Source of the DNA: Cyclaneusma minus
Taxonomy: Eukaryota; Ascomycota; Leotiomycetes; Marthamycetales; Marthamycetaceae
Direction: 5' to 3'
DNA length: 64,000 nt
Assembly: GCA_037179335.1 (NCBI GenBank)
Contig: JAKZHN010000007.1
Span: 868,001-932,000 of the forward strand
Made by a program: the position numbers and the translations under genes. The notes below the pieces were generated by a model, which was not told where the DNA came from, did no database searches, and worked only from the letters and a program-made list of their open reading frames with translations. Each line of letters opens with the position of its first letter. Position 1 is the first letter of the stretch. This document shows positions 1 to 10,743 of the stretch, one piece after another.

Positions 1-258
1 ACGACCAACCCCCAAGATGCTGTAGCCGCCGTTGCCAAAGCCGCAGTTACTGCTGCTACTGCTGTTGCTGCCGGCGCCGCTGCTGTTGCCCATGCCGCCG
101 TTATTGCCGCCAAGGACTACAGAGAAGGTCGAAAGATTGATACATTCCTCGAGGAGCTGGGTCGAGATATCAAGAAGATGCCGGGGCCCGCCACGAAGAC
201 CGAGGATACATCGGGCTTGAGTGACAGAGAAAGGCTGCACAGGCTTCTGTATGAGTAG
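1..258 (+). CDS. 3' end of an Ala-rich protein, partial
   Basis: Frame 1 is open from the first base to a TAG at 256-258 and encodes 85 residues; no start codon is in the window, so the gene begins upstream. The visible part starts with an Ala/Val-rich run of about 40 residues (repeats of AAV and AAT), which may be a helical or low-complexity segment. It is followed by a charged tail with FLEELGRDIKKM and ending SDRERLHRLLYE. GC-rich third positions and the abrupt end of the open frame support real coding sequence. No family is recognised. The next gene on the same strand is 1.3 kb away. Confidence 0.6.
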   Translation, partial: TTNPQDAVAAVAKAAVTAATAVAAGAAAVAHAAVIAAKDYREGRKIDTFLEELGRDIKKMPGPATKTEDTSGLSDRERLHRLLYE

Positions 259-1565
259 CGTAGGAATGCCTGCGATAGACAAATAGCAGGGGGGAAGCTA
301 TTGAAGCGCACTTCGCCACGCTCTTCGGAATCCAGACACACGGGCACTGGGAATCTGGGCGTTGGGCATGGTCTTCCAGGCGGCTAACAGGAGAACTGCT
401 TGCAATTTGGGTCGAAGGAGATTCAGAGGCTGATCTTCTGGGTTCAGACACCTGGCGCTCATGGGTAGTAGAGACCGCAATGGGCGGCAGCAAAATAAGG
501 GGGGATTCGTTGGTTTCTCAAAAGCTACAATGCAGTCTGTTTCAATCACTTCATATTGCAATACTCCGTGATCAATAGCTTTAATGATCTTCATCATTCT
601 AGCATCCCTTGTGGCCGTTTGGGTCGAATTTCGTTCTGCGAAAGACCGCGGCCAACTTTGTTTCGTCCAGCACCCTGCTCCAGAGTTTCACCTCCCCACG
701 AAGCAATTTCATCAATGTTTTGCATGAGATGGTGGTGGAGAAGTGGTGAAAACGTAATAGGGTGTGCTTAGTTTCTCTTTCAGGAACCTTGCAAAACTGA
801 TGATGAAAATATGTACACATAGCTCGCCTTAGGCACACATACACTGTCTTACCTTTCACGCGTTCACTGTTTTGAGCCAATCAAAGAGCCAGGCACAGAC
901 ATAGAAAAGGGAGTCACCTTTGCCCTCGCGCTCAGCATGCTATTGCCACCGGTAGGGTAAGCAGAGATATAATCCGAGCGCCCTCGAGGTCAGCAAGGAG
1001 GGCCCCCGAGTAGATGGTCTTGAACAGGGAGTTATTTCGAGGGGAGGTGCCTGCTGACTTACGGGCACGGTACTGTTGTGTGCCAAATTCTAAGCCTTGA
1101 ATTCGGACGCATACAAATGGTTATTTTGGTGCGGCTTGCTTGAAATATAAGGCAGGTTCTGTGTGGGTATTTTTATCCAGTATGGGGATATCACAATTCC
1201 GCTAGCCTTAGGCTTGAAAAAATAAGGTTTCTCCGCGATTCTAAGCGAGCGTTTTTTCCGCTCCAGCGGGCAATCTTCCACAAAACCAGCTGTGCCCACC
1301 TGCGCCTCTTCTTCCTTTGATCTTTCCTTTCCTCCACATCACGACTCACGACAGTCTCTACTCAACTGCGCAGGCTCAAACTCGACTACCTCAAAGTAGC
1401 TCAACACCAGAGCCCAAAGCCCAGATTGTCTCGACAACCTCCAACCTCGCTATCCACCGACTTCTATTTCGAACTGCCCCGCGCCAGGCCTCAGCGCCCA
1501 AAGCATCCCAACACTCCTCCCAATACCTGTCTACCAAGCGTCAACCTCCATAGGAGACTGCAAAC
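259..1565. other. Intergenic stretch before the BTB-like array
   Basis: No convincing coding sequence is seen in 1.3 kb. The last 250 bases (about 1280-1560) are C/T-rich on the plus strand, as is usual just upstream of fungal genes, and probably hold the promoter and 5' leader of the gene at 1566. No repeat was noticed. Confidence 0.5.
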
Positions 1566-2785
1566 ATGCCTACTAAGCGTGAGTTCTCTCCATCGTTCCA
1601 TCCTGGACTCCTTTGCGCCTGACCACTTCCCTCGGAACATTGATGTCTAACAACTTCCTTGCAGAGCAATTGAGCGGCCTAGGCATTGACAGGCCAATCC
1701 ACGTCCCGACCGACAAGTACGCAAAGGTCGTTCAAAGGATCTGGCATCGCGACCTGGCATCAAAGGTCAGTAGCAACGGCGTCTGGCTCTTCAAATACGA
1801 CGCCCGGCAAGACATCTACCCAGCCAAATCTCAAGGCACATTGGTTCTCTGTGATGCCAAGGCATATGAGCATACAGACAAGCGCCTTTGGCTTATCAAG
1901 ACCCAAGACTTCGAAAATATGCAGACTCTACTCTACAAGTACGTCGACGTCGTCAGGCGCGAGGGCAAATGGATGAGCGCACTCAATGAGGATGCCATGA
2001 AGCTGGTTGACGAGGCCGTGGAGGACCTGCGCAAGAAGAATGAGTCATCCGAGAAGCCCAAGGAGAGCAGCGACAAGCCTGAGAACGCCAAGGAGACCGA
2101 TGGAGCCGACAAGCGCAAGGGACGTGGTGATAAAGCCGACGAGTCTGGCAACATTAAGACCAAGATCTTCGACGTCATCTGCATCAAGAACATCGAAAGC
2201 GGCAGTGAGACTGTCGTGACCGCTGCTCCTCTTGCGCGCCACTCACCCGTCCTCGAGAAGATGATCAAGGGAGCCCGAACCACTTTCGAAGACCACTACG
2301 TTCTCAAGCTTAACAATACCAGTGGCACGACCTTCTACATGTTCTGCCAATGGATCACCAACGGTCGCATCTCCAACGACGATATCGAGGACCTAGGCGC
2401 CGCTCTCTACGTCGGATCCTGGTTCTCGCACCCTCTCAAGCATGTCGCTCTGCCCAGTGCTACCCTCGATGATCTTCCCCCCTACAAGAATCTGATCGAC
2501 TTGTGGTTGCTTGGAAAGTCGTTGGGGTGTAGCGGAGTGATGAGAGCTGTTGCGGATGCCGTGATCAAGAAGTCTTCTATGTCGCTGCCGGACGTCGATG
2601 AGATCAAGTATCTCTGCAAGGAAACCACCAAGGATGATGCCATGAGACTTCTGTTCTGCTATGTCATGGTCTCCCGTCCCATGTACTTGTCGACCGAATG
2701 GCCCAAGGAATTCTACGATGGAGTTGTGGATGGACTCAAGGGCGAGAACTTGCATCTGACTTTGCCCTCTGCCGACAGTTGGTAA
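1566..2785 (+). CDS. BTB-like protein, array member 1 (intron-containing)
   Basis: Two exons: 1566-1578 (MPTK plus one base) and 1665-2785. The intron, 1579-1664, has GTGAGT, a CTAAC branch site and GCAG; splicing restores MPTKQQLSGLG and gives 377 residues. An N-terminal module of about 125 residues is followed by a charged Lys/Glu/Ser linker (about 130-165). A core beginning FDVICIKN near residue 172 continues with APLARHSPVLEKM, which has the register of a BTB/POZ fold (hydrophobic strand, then a helix with a buried His-Ser). The C-terminal half, from LPPYKNLIDLWLL on, is conserved in all array members. BTB domains mediate dimerisation and Cul3 binding in other proteins; no partner domain is visible, so the role here is unknown. 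It differs from the other members in its extra N-terminal module and the intron. Confidence 0.75.
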
Positions 2786-3788
2786 GGCTCGTCTTTCGCA
2801 CATCACTTCGACTCCTGGACATATTTTTGATAGCGGTTACTTTGAATCATTCGGGCTTGGGAAGATTTGAAATTCGGATGGATCGTGGATCTTGAATTTA
2901 CTGAGATGGAAGACGTGCTTTTGGGCTTGGGGGAAGATAGTAACACGCGGGGGCGTTGGGGAATGGAAGAGATATCGCTGGTCTTTCGCATAGTTTCAGA
3001 TGAGTTTCTAGTAGGCTGCATTGCTTGCCTTTGACATCAATCATTTCTAATCGTTTGGTGCATCAATTCTTCGTGATCACCCGTTTTGACTACTCCCAGT
3101 TGGTATACAGTCTGGTGGACACTCACTTAGGTTCCATCCGCCTTCTTAAGTTGAGAGCAAATTCTTAATCCCCGAATAATGGGGCTATTTTCCCAGCCAC
3201 TAACTATCGTCGTACACTCTCTCTTGCCGTCAATATCACTTGCTACAACATTTGTTTTGTTGCTGTCTATAGTGTGTGTCGCGAAGTCAATCTATGTAGC
3301 AGACCAGTAGCCATATGCCAAAATACCATTGATTTGTTTTGGGCGCAAAAGAAGCGGAATACCGTCCTCTTCATCTCCATCTCATCTTCTCTCCAGCGAA
3401 ACATCAGCCGAGACAAAGTATTACCGGCTCACGGCCCGCAAGTAGTCCCAAGCTCTCCGGAGCTCAATAGCAAATATTGAGCTCGGCCGCTTAGGCGCTA
3501 GTAAGCACGCTAGCCTGTAGCGAAGCACTTCCCTTCAAATTCTTGCATAAATAGCATCCATCCTCATCTTTCTCCAAACCACGTCGCTGTCCACCTACAT
3601 CTTCCTTGCGCCTTGACTCTCTTCGAAACCCACATCCTCGTGCGAATACCACTCCCGTTTCCACGTCATCGAGACTCAAGTACCACGAACACGAGCTGCG
3701 CGCACTCTGCCAACCATTCTCCACTTCATACACTTCATACACTTCACAACAAGCACATACCACCAGTTCCTTCGCCGAACGCGTCAAG
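2786..3788. other. Intergenic stretch between array members 1 and 2
   Basis: No gene seen. The distal part carries the TATA-like site at 3546 and a C/T- and A/C-rich leader before the ATG at 3789. The region 3274-3480 is open in one frame but has no coding character or family resemblance. Confidence 0.45.
3546..3553 (+). promoter_or_regulatory. TATA-like box of array member 2
   Basis: CATAAATA lies about 240 bp upstream of the start codon at 3789. The same word occurs about 200 bp upstream of member 3, which suggests that the promoter was duplicated with the gene. Confidence 0.4.
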
Positions 3789-4802
3789 ATGCCCTTCAAA
3801 TTCTTCAAGTTTGCTTCTAAGAGGCGCTACAGCTACACCAGCGATCTCACACCCGAAGAGCTGGTCCATGCCGCCGAGTATGAGCGGGAGCGAGCTGGTT
3901 CTCCCCACACGGTACTTGATTTCCTTGCCGGCGAGCATGAGCGGGAACAAGTTGCGCAGCGTGAGCGGGAACAAGCTGCGCAGTTGGCTGCTTTCGCTGC
4001 GTCCACTACTCCTAAGCACGTTGCTCCCAAGCCAGCTGCTCCCAAGCCAGCTGCTCCCAAGCCAACTGCTACCAAGTTAGCTGCCACTTGGAGCTATCCG
4101 GCATCGGACAAGAACAATGCTCTCGTTATTGTCATCTGTGGCGAAGCGATCGAAGGTCATCCGGCCTACTCGAAGGTGGCCTCTATTGCCGTCTTGAGCG
4201 AGCACTTGGAGTGGTTTGCCGAGCATGCGAAGTGGTTGGATACTACCGATGCCACGACCGCGTATGCGAAGTTCTTTGATTCCGCCAATTCCACGACCAA
4301 GACTCCCATCTGGCGTCTCCCCGACTGCGCTGGTCACCTCTTCGAACTCGCCTACCAGGCCATGGAGCAAGGTCATCTCAAGCGTCTTACCGATGAAGAA
4401 CGTTCTCGCCTCGACTCCGACTCTGTCTCTACCGCCGAGCGCAAAGCCATGGGCCTGCCTTCTTACACCATCTTGATCGAGCTCTGGACTCTCAACGGAC
4501 CACTCAAGAACCCGGGCATCTTGAAGAAGTGCATCATCACGAGTATCATCGACAAGAGCCAGTCCCCCACCAGCCCTTTCACGCACGGCACGATCGACCA
4601 CCTCTGGAAGACTACCGATGAAACCTCCCCTCTTCGACGCTTGTTCCGAGACCTTGCTGTGTACAATGGCAACTCCAAGGAGATGAGGCAGCTGGCAGAG
4701 GCCTGGCCGCAGTACTTCTTGGTGGAAGTTCTTGTGGAGTTGCGTAAGCAGGCCGGAGACATGGCCCCTTCCCTACCCTCCGCAATCAAATACAAGAATT
4801 AG
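3789..4802 (+). CDS. BTB-like protein, array member 2
   Basis: 337 residues, no intron. The ATG at 3789 is chosen because it has a good context (GTCAAGATG), is preceded by a leader-like C/T-rich stretch, and starts a compact protein; the open frame runs further upstream but that part looks like 5' leader. Residues 20-75 are charged; 72-100 hold a tandem AAPKP repeat (15-bp DNA unit around 4008-4078). The core ALVIVICGEAIEGHPAYS begins near residue 111 and matches ICG/LCG-x(3)-P/H cores in members 3-7. The C-terminal part (LPSYTILIELWTLN, LRRLFRDLAVYN, AWPQYFLVEVL) is the most conserved segment of the family. No signal peptide or membrane segment. Function unknown; resemblance to BTB/POZ is distant. 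Confidence 0.75.
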   Translation: MPFKFFKFASKRRYSYTSDLTPEELVHAAEYERERAGSPHTVLDFLAGEHEREQVAQREREQAAQLAAFAASTTPKHVAPKPAAPKPAAPKPTATKLAATWSYPASDKNNALVIVICGEAIEGHPAYSKVASIAVLSEHLEWFAEHAKWLDTTDATTAYAKFFDSANSTTKTPIWRLPDCAGHLFELAYQAMEQGHLKRLTDEERSRLDSDSVSTAERKAMGLPSYTILIELWTLNGPLKNPGILKKCIITSIIDKSQSPTSPFTHGTIDHLWKTTDETSPLRRLFRDLAVYNGNSKEMRQLAEAWPQYFLVEVLVELRKQAGDMAPSLPSAIKYKN

Positions 4803-5643
4803 GGTCACTTGGTCAGAGAGTGGGATATTCGGGAGGTTCTTGGCGTGGGATTCGAATACTTTCCGGTTGTTTTTAGGGCGCTCCACTTATGGCTAGCGAG
4901 TAGCGACGAACTCCCTGATGTGAGACAGCTCGCAAAGCAGTATTCCGAGCCTGCTAAAAGGTAAACCCCTCGCTTCAATATGTCAGGTTCTATTCCCGAT
5001 GACCGCGATGATAACGACGAAGACATAGGGCTCGGCGCTGAAACTCCTACGAATTCTGAAATACATCGACCTGGGCCTGCTAGATGGCATCGGCATTCTC
5101 GACTTGTGGTAGAAGGCCGAAGTAGAGAACGGGATTGGGAGAGATATCGTGGGTTTTGTGCACAAGTTGCGAATCATCCTCTCATCACTTCGTATCTCCT
5201 GGCTACAGCGTGCCAGGAAGGATTAAAAAATAGAAAAAATACCATTCGTCCCTATTTTCTCGCAACATTTTGAAACCTTTGTGATTGTTGACTAATTTGG
5301 CTGGCCTCCCAAGTACTCGAATCGTCCGTAGTACGCTGGATATTTCCCAAATACAGAAAGCTGGCACATCTTTACTTTCATTGCTTCGCACACCGCGACT
5401 AGCGCGTAAATGCAAGATTAGGTAATCATTTTTGGCATAAATATAGTCACCAGCCTATGCGCGCTCTCTCTTCTTCCTTCTCCAAACAACGTCAAACTCA
5501 AACCCAACGCCAACTTCGACCCATCGCTCTGTGCCTTGTACCTTCCTCCAACCATCCTACACCTTGCGCGTTCACGAATCGCCATCTCCTCCTACACCGC
5601 GTATCTTTGTCAAATTACTACTCTGTCCCACCTTGCTTCCGTC
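4803..5643. other. Intergenic stretch between array members 2 and 3
   Basis: No gene seen in 840 bases. It contains the TATA-like site at 5436 followed by a C-rich leader typical of a fungal 5' untranslated region. Confidence 0.45.
5436..5445 (+). promoter_or_regulatory. TATA-like box of array member 3
   Basis: CATAAATATA lies about 200 bp before the chosen ATG at 5644. It shares the GCATAAATA word with the site before member 2. Confidence 0.4.
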
Positions 5644-6930
5644 ATGGATCCTGTCCGAGTGCTCAAGTCTGAGATGTTGCGCGAAATCGCCCGCGCAGCC
5701 CACCTGGCTGAGCTCAGGAAAGTTGCAGCTGCTGCTGCTGCCAAGGCCGCTGCGACCAATATGGAGCCCAATGTGCAGCCTAAGCCCGTTGCCTCTGAGG
5801 CTGTTGGACAGATTGAGTGTACTACTTCCAGAAGCCCTTCACCCGTTGCTTCCCAGACCTCTGAGCAGCACGAGTCTGTCACCTCCAAGAGCGCTTCGTC
5901 TGTCACTTCCGAGGCTGCTCCACAGATCGAGTCTGCTAGTTCCAGGAGCTCTTCCCATGCTACTTCCAGAAGCGCTTCATCAGAACCCGACGCTGCCAAG
6001 TACGCTGCTACCCAAGGCACCACTTACGCTCACAAGCCTACTCCGACCAAGCGCGTTCCGGTCGCCGAGACCGATGAAGAGGATTCGATGATCGCCACTG
6101 ACCTGGACGTGGCCCGCGAGGAGAATACAATGGCAGCTCTGGAGGTGGAAGTCGCGAAGCCTACTACGCCGTCCAAAGTCGTGGCTCCCTCCAAGCCCGC
6201 CAAAGGCCCCATCGTCATCGTCCTCTGCGGTGATGAGCTTGCCAAGGATCAGCGCGGCCGCGTCGCTGTGCCCCTCTCGGTCCTCAAGGCACACACCAAT
6301 CTCACGCTGGTCGCTGACAATGACATGGCCGCCGCTATCTGGCGTTGGGACCCAAAGGCCGGATCTGAGATCTTCTTCGTCGAACTCCCTCGCTGTGATA
6401 TCGCCCTTTTCTCCCTCGCCACTCAGCTTATGGAGACCGGCGAGATGAAAGTCCCTATCACCGCCAAACAGCAGGCCCCTTTCACTGCGGAACAAGAGTC
6501 TCTCCTCGCCGCGAAGAAGTTCTTGTCTGTCGTCCGCAAAGCCCAAGCTATCCCCCCGTTCACCAAGCTCATTGACCTCTGGTTTCTTGACAAGCATATG
6601 AAGGGCTTCCAACCTACCACCAAATTTAAGAAAGGCCTCATCAGTGCGATCTTCACCAAGAGATACTTCGCAGAGTTCTTTCATGGCATCGATCTCCAGC
6701 ATCTTTTCGAGTCAACCGAAGATGACCATGTCTTGCGCAAGCTCTTTGTCGACATTGAAGTCTTTACCGGAGAGTTCACTCACACCGAGGAGTACACTGC
6801 GGTATGGCCTGTTGATTTCGTGGTGGATGTGGTCGATGCTATGTTCGAGAAGCAGAATGGCGGCAAGAAGCCTAAGAAGCCTGTTGAGGAGGATTACATG
6901 GAATGGAGCGAGTTGCCCTATGGCTGGTAG
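5644..6930 (+). CDS. BTB-like protein, array member 3
   Basis: 428 residues from the ATG at 5644 (context GTCATGG). An in-frame ATG at 5536 exists, but the added stretch looks like translated leader. Order: Ala-rich segment (residues 15-35), Ser-rich low-complexity segment (about 55-120), acidic TDEEDS patch, core IVIVLCGDELAKDQRG near residue 188 continuing into VPLSVLKAHT, then the conserved C-terminal part with PFTKLIDLWFLD, LRKLFVDIEVF and VWPVDFVVDVV, ending in YMEWSELPYGW. Closest within the window to member 4 (both have ICGDEL/LCGDEL and the VPLSLL/AHS register). Cytosolic or nuclear by lack of targeting signals. Function unknown. Confidence 0.75.
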   Translation: MDPVRVLKSEMLREIARAAHLAELRKVAAAAAAKAAATNMEPNVQPKPVASEAVGQIECTTSRSPSPVASQTSEQHESVTSKSASSVTSEAAPQIESASSRSSSHATSRSASSEPDAAKYAATQGTTYAHKPTPTKRVPVAETDEEDSMIATDLDVAREENTMAALEVEVAKPTTPSKVVAPSKPAKGPIVIVLCGDELAKDQRGRVAVPLSVLKAHTNLTLVADNDMAAAIWRWDPKAGSEIFFVELPRCDIALFSLATQLMETGEMKVPITAKQQAPFTAEQESLLAAKKFLSVVRKAQAIPPFTKLIDLWFLDKHMKGFQPTTKFKKGLISAIFTKRYFAEFFHGIDLQHLFESTEDDHVLRKLFVDIEVFTGEFTHTEEYTAVWPVDFVVDVVDAMFEKQNGGKKPKKPVEEDYMEWSELPYGW

Positions 6931-7821
6931 GATGGTGCTTGGGCACTTGGGTGGATGTTTGACTTCTGGGCGGTCGCAACTTGGATTCGCTCATGGCGAG
7001 TCTTAGAACCTGGGAGGAGCTTGGGAAGCTTTTGGGCTGCATTCGAGCATAGTCGTGGACAGTATGGTGATCACGGCGGGGTCTTCTGAGACTATGGGAT
7101 TAAGACAGCTTACGTCAGATAGTATTGCAATTGCATTGAGTTTTCCTTAACTTCGTTATGTAGAGTTCGAAGCCTAAATAGATATGATGTGTGATCTCAA
7201 AGCATAGACGTAGATAAGCTCGAGTGCTCATCCTTCTTCTGCTTCATCCTCTCCCTCTGCGGTGCAATATTTGTTCAAGGTAGCAAGGCAGTCCGATGTC
7301 ATAGCCCCGCTACTGCGTACTGTAGTGGGATCAGCAATCAAGCATGATTTCAGCAACCAGACCACGGTGGCTTGCGTCTGGAATTTTGGGAGACGGGTGA
7401 TTGTCGCACGCAAGTCACCGCGGTCTAGTCTTTGAAATCGGGTCTGGTTGCTGATACCCCGCTGCGCAGTAGTGGGATAAGGGCTCACGAGTTGAGCTTG
7501 GGCCCCCTAAGGCCCCGTGATGGTGGCACGTGCCTGCTACCGCCTCGCACCGAAGGGTGCCCATTGCGGGCCTCGGAGGCCTTGTTGCCTGAAATCCAGC
7601 TGGCAAACCTTCTGTTCCTCTATTCCGCGCTAGTCGCTCGGCTAGCGAGTGCGTCTTGGCGGCGGCGTACATTTAATACTTAAAACCATGAACCTCGAGC
7701 TCCTCGAAAAAACGCTCCTGATCACATCCACTCAACGTGAAAGCCGACTCGATCTGACTCATTCTCTTGCAGCTAACAACTTCATTCTACTACTACTTTT
7801 GCTTCCTCCCTCTACGCAACC
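6931..7821. other. Intergenic stretch between array members 3 and 4, with an inverted repeat
   Basis: No gene seen. It holds the imperfect hairpin at about 7303-7482 and, near 7660-7820, the leader of member 4. Confidence 0.45.
7303..7482. repeat. Imperfect inverted repeat (hairpin)
   Basis: The 14-mer TCAGCAACCAGACC near 7352-7365 has an exact reverse complement near 7440-7453. The flanking words CCCCGCTACTGCG and CCCGCTGCGCAGTAGTGGG also pair imperfectly. The arms enclose about 75 bp. This could be a MITE remnant or simply a stem-loop; no target duplication was identified. Confidence 0.45.
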
Positions 7822-8694
7822 ATGAGCTCCCCCAACGCAGCCATGACGGCGGACAAGCTGCGCATCAAGATTGGCAGCAAGTGGATTGAAGAAGAAAATA
7901 CTACGACCGAGCGCGCTGTTCACAAGACCAAGGTAGCCTCCACCAGAGCTGGTGACTCCAGCAAGTCCGTTGTCTCCAATGCTAACGATTCCCAGATCGA
8001 TGTGACCAAGCACACCACCTACGTCAAGCGCGACAAGATTCACATGGTGACGGTGATCTGTGGCGATGAACTTCCCAAGAACCAGCGCGCCTCCATCACC
8101 GTACCCCTCTCACTCCTTCGCGCGCACTCCGACTTGGGCGCTCGTCCCCACGACTGGGAGACGACCTACATCCTTCGTCTTCCTCGCTATGACGGCAAAT
8201 CCTTCAAACTCGCTGTCCAGCTCATGCAGACCGGCTCCGTCAACGTCCCTTTCACTGCCAAGGAACAGTCGGTCGCGGACAACGCCAGCGCGTACGAGAA
8301 GCTCTCAACCTGCAAGCGCAATTCGTACGGCCTCCCGCACTTTGACCGCCTCATCGACCTCTTTCTCTTGAGGCAGCACTTCAAAAGCTTTGCCGCCACT
8401 ACCAGCTACAAGAAGGCCGTGATCGAAGCTCTCGTGAACAGGAGCTACGGCTCCATGTGGAGCGTTACCAACCTGACCCGCGTGTACGAGTCCACCAACA
8501 AGTCCAAGAACAGTCATCCCTTGAGAAAGTTAGTCATCGATATCCAGGCGCTTCACGAGATGTCGGACAATCCCTTGAAGCACAGACCCGAGGACTGGCC
8601 GTCCGAGTTTCTCCGCGATGTGGCTGCGGAATTGCAGAGATGTGCAGCTGCCAACAAGAGACCTCAGCGACCCGTTACGGAGAACTACATGTAG
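7822..8694 (+). CDS. BTB-like protein, array member 4
   Basis: 290 residues from an ATG in good context (ACCATGAG). A short basic N-terminal segment precedes the core HMVTVICGDELPKNQRAS at about residue 73, which continues VPLSLLRAHSDLG. The C-terminal half contains FDRLIDLFLLRQH, LRKLVIDIQALHE and EDWPSEFLRDVAAEL and ends ENYM. It is the shortest intact member because it lacks the long Ser-rich or AAPKP linkers. Codon use and GC match the other intact members. No catalytic motif is visible. The family is probably protein-interaction only, by analogy with BTB domains, but this is inference. Confidence 0.75.
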   Translation: MSSPNAAMTADKLRIKIGSKWIEEENTTTERAVHKTKVASTRAGDSSKSVVSNANDSQIDVTKHTTYVKRDKIHMVTVICGDELPKNQRASITVPLSLLRAHSDLGARPHDWETTYILRLPRYDGKSFKLAVQLMQTGSVNVPFTAKEQSVADNASAYEKLSTCKRNSYGLPHFDRLIDLFLLRQHFKSFAATTSYKKAVIEALVNRSYGSMWSVTNLTRVYESTNKSKNSHPLRKLVIDIQALHEMSDNPLKHRPEDWPSEFLRDVAAELQRCAAANKRPQRPVTENYM

Positions 8695-9664
8695 GGTTGA
8701 TGGGCACAAATTCTTGGATGTTGTGTTGGGGGTTTGATCATTCATCTTCAAGGTCATGGGACTTTTGCATGCCCGCTGGCTGGATTCGTTCGCGGTTCTT
8801 TTTGGGCATACCTTGCGTACTTCTGGACACGGGAATCGAAGATACACCCGTAGACGACCCCACCACACCCGCAGACGATCATGACCCCGACTCGATTTTC
8901 GTACCTCGAGGTCCCAATTCCCCTCCGCAGCAACGTGCTTCATATCGAGCCGAGCCTCCTCCGCCCAGACCTGCTCAGAGTGGCCTGCCCATGGTCAATT
9001 GCTCTCAAATTGGATGTTCCGAACGGTTATCAACCAACTCCCATTCTGGCTCTCTGTTGTTTGATTAGTGTAAGATGACGGAGAAACCAGATGATGGTGG
9101 AATGGGCTTTGATGCCTTGGGCCATAGATAGCTAGGCACCTAGTTCACATAAATGCAAATGACCTTTCCCCCCCATCATCTTCATATTGTATTGTAAGTG
9201 TACATGACCCTTGGGGCCTAAATCTCGTGATCGTAATTCCGCACACAGAATTCTAGCTCCTAAACGTAGACACAATTCACACAAAGACAAAGTTTCGTCC
9301 TAATTATCATGAGTTCCATGCCTAGCTTCCTGCGCAACAAGTACCCAATAGTGCCTCGCGCTCCCCTTGGCTGTTTGGTCCTTTGGGAACCGTTGTCTGC
9401 GAATGCTCTTCTACAAATACTCCTCTGCGCATACTCCTCTGCGAACACTTCTCGGCGAATACTCCTCGGCGAATACTCCTCGGCGAATACTCCTCGGCGA
9501 ATAACCTCCCAATTCCTCCTTCTCCCCCGATTACTTCTCGCAACCGACCCCATATCCTCTCCCCACGATTTCGACTTCGCGCCGTTCCCGCAAGAATGGC
9601 CTTCGCCTGAACAATCGACCACGCCCGCGATGCTGCCAATCTCAAACACAAAGACACCACATCC
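8695..9664. other. Intergenic stretch with a 14-bp minisatellite
   Basis: No gene seen; short open frames here do not resemble the neighbouring family. It contains the tandem repeat at 9399-9510. Confidence 0.4.
9399..9510. repeat. 14-bp tandem repeat, about eight units
   Basis: Unit GCGAATACTCCTCG: three perfect copies flanked by four or five degenerate ones. Because 14 is not a multiple of 3, the repeat shifts frame at each unit, which argues against a coding role. It lies about 150 bp upstream of the broken array member 5. Confidence 0.7.
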
Positions 9665-10373
9665 ATGAAGCAGATGGAATTCGGCCCTCCCGCCAGCGAA
9701 GCATCTGCCACCAAGCTCGTGATGGTTGTCTGTGGAGAGAAGATCTCGCGCCACCCAGAGTACTCCATGACAGTTCTCTCGCGACGCTGAACTGGCACCT
9801 GGGTGGTCTTGAAACCGGAATGCTATCCTCCGACACCCCTGACCTCCTGATTTGGCGCCTTACACATTGCTAGGGTGCGCTCTTTAAGCTGATCTACCAG
9901 TGGGTGCAATATGATCACTTCATGGTGCCATACACCGAGATGGAACAGTCCCGCTTCAAAAGCGACCAAGACCTGCCTCGCGCCGAGCTGAATTCCTTCG
10001 GTCTGCCCTCTTTCATCAGCTTGATGACGCTCTACGATTTGAATGACACGATCAAAGGCTCAAAGCCTCGAAGAGATACAAGAGAGACATCATCAGGCCA
10101 ATCCTCCGCAATACATACACCTACGACTTCACAGCCAAGGACGTTGAGTTTCTCTTCATGGCTACCGAATACGATTCCCCTTTGAGTGGGCTATTCCGTG
10201 ATATTGCTGTGTCCAAGAGCAAGCCCGAGAACATGAGGGCAATGGCAAACTGGCCCGTGAAGTTCTTCTTGGACGTGATGGTGGCGATTCTCACGAAGGT
10301 GGAGCCCGCCTTCATCGCGAGCCCGAAGATACATTTGTCTGATGACATGGACGCCCCCGTTGAGGAAAAGTGA
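9665..10373 (+). pseudogene. BTB-like array member 5, broken
   Basis: An ATG at 9665 opens a frame with the family core LVMVVCGEKISRHPEYSM, but a TGA follows within about 41 codons. The family sequence then continues in other frames: FKLIYQWVQYDHFMVPYTEM from about 9877, LNSFGLPSFISLMTLYDLND from about 9990, and LSGLFRDIAVSKSKPENMRA then NWPVKFFLDVMVAIL to a stop at 10371-10373. At least two frameshifts and in-frame stops are needed to join these, and no GT-AG introns remove them cleanly. The order of the pieces is that of the intact members, so this is a decayed copy, not a new gene. Confidence 0.7.
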
Positions 10374-10743
10374 TGGGTCGTGGACGGCATTCGGACTTAG
10401 GTGTCAGTCGACTGGGTTTGGGCTTTGTTCGGATCATGCCGAGTGAACATACGGCTTCGAAGACACAATACAGCCCAATGAGAACCGGTTCCTACCTGAG
10501 TTCTTCCACTTACAATCCCCAGCGACCACCGTTTCCCCTCGCACACCGTTCCCTTCCCTGCCACGCCTTCCGCCAAAGATCTCCTTGCGTCTACTTACGT
10601 CTCGAGGACTTTCGACCCGACCCGTCTTATCGTTCACATTTCTCCACCTACTCCAACTGATCAGAGCTTCTGTTTCGACGAAACATAGCTGGCATAGCAC
10701 TCGAGATAACTGTGTATTTCAAACCATCGCAGTACCTGTACCG

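Noticed and set aside
4805..4870. Possible tRNA (a GGTTC...GATTCGAAT-like stretch)
   Set aside because: No acceptor or anticodon stem could be paired.
5980..6702. 240-codon minus-strand frame opposite array member 3
   Set aside because: It is antisense to a well supported member of the array and has no family resemblance.
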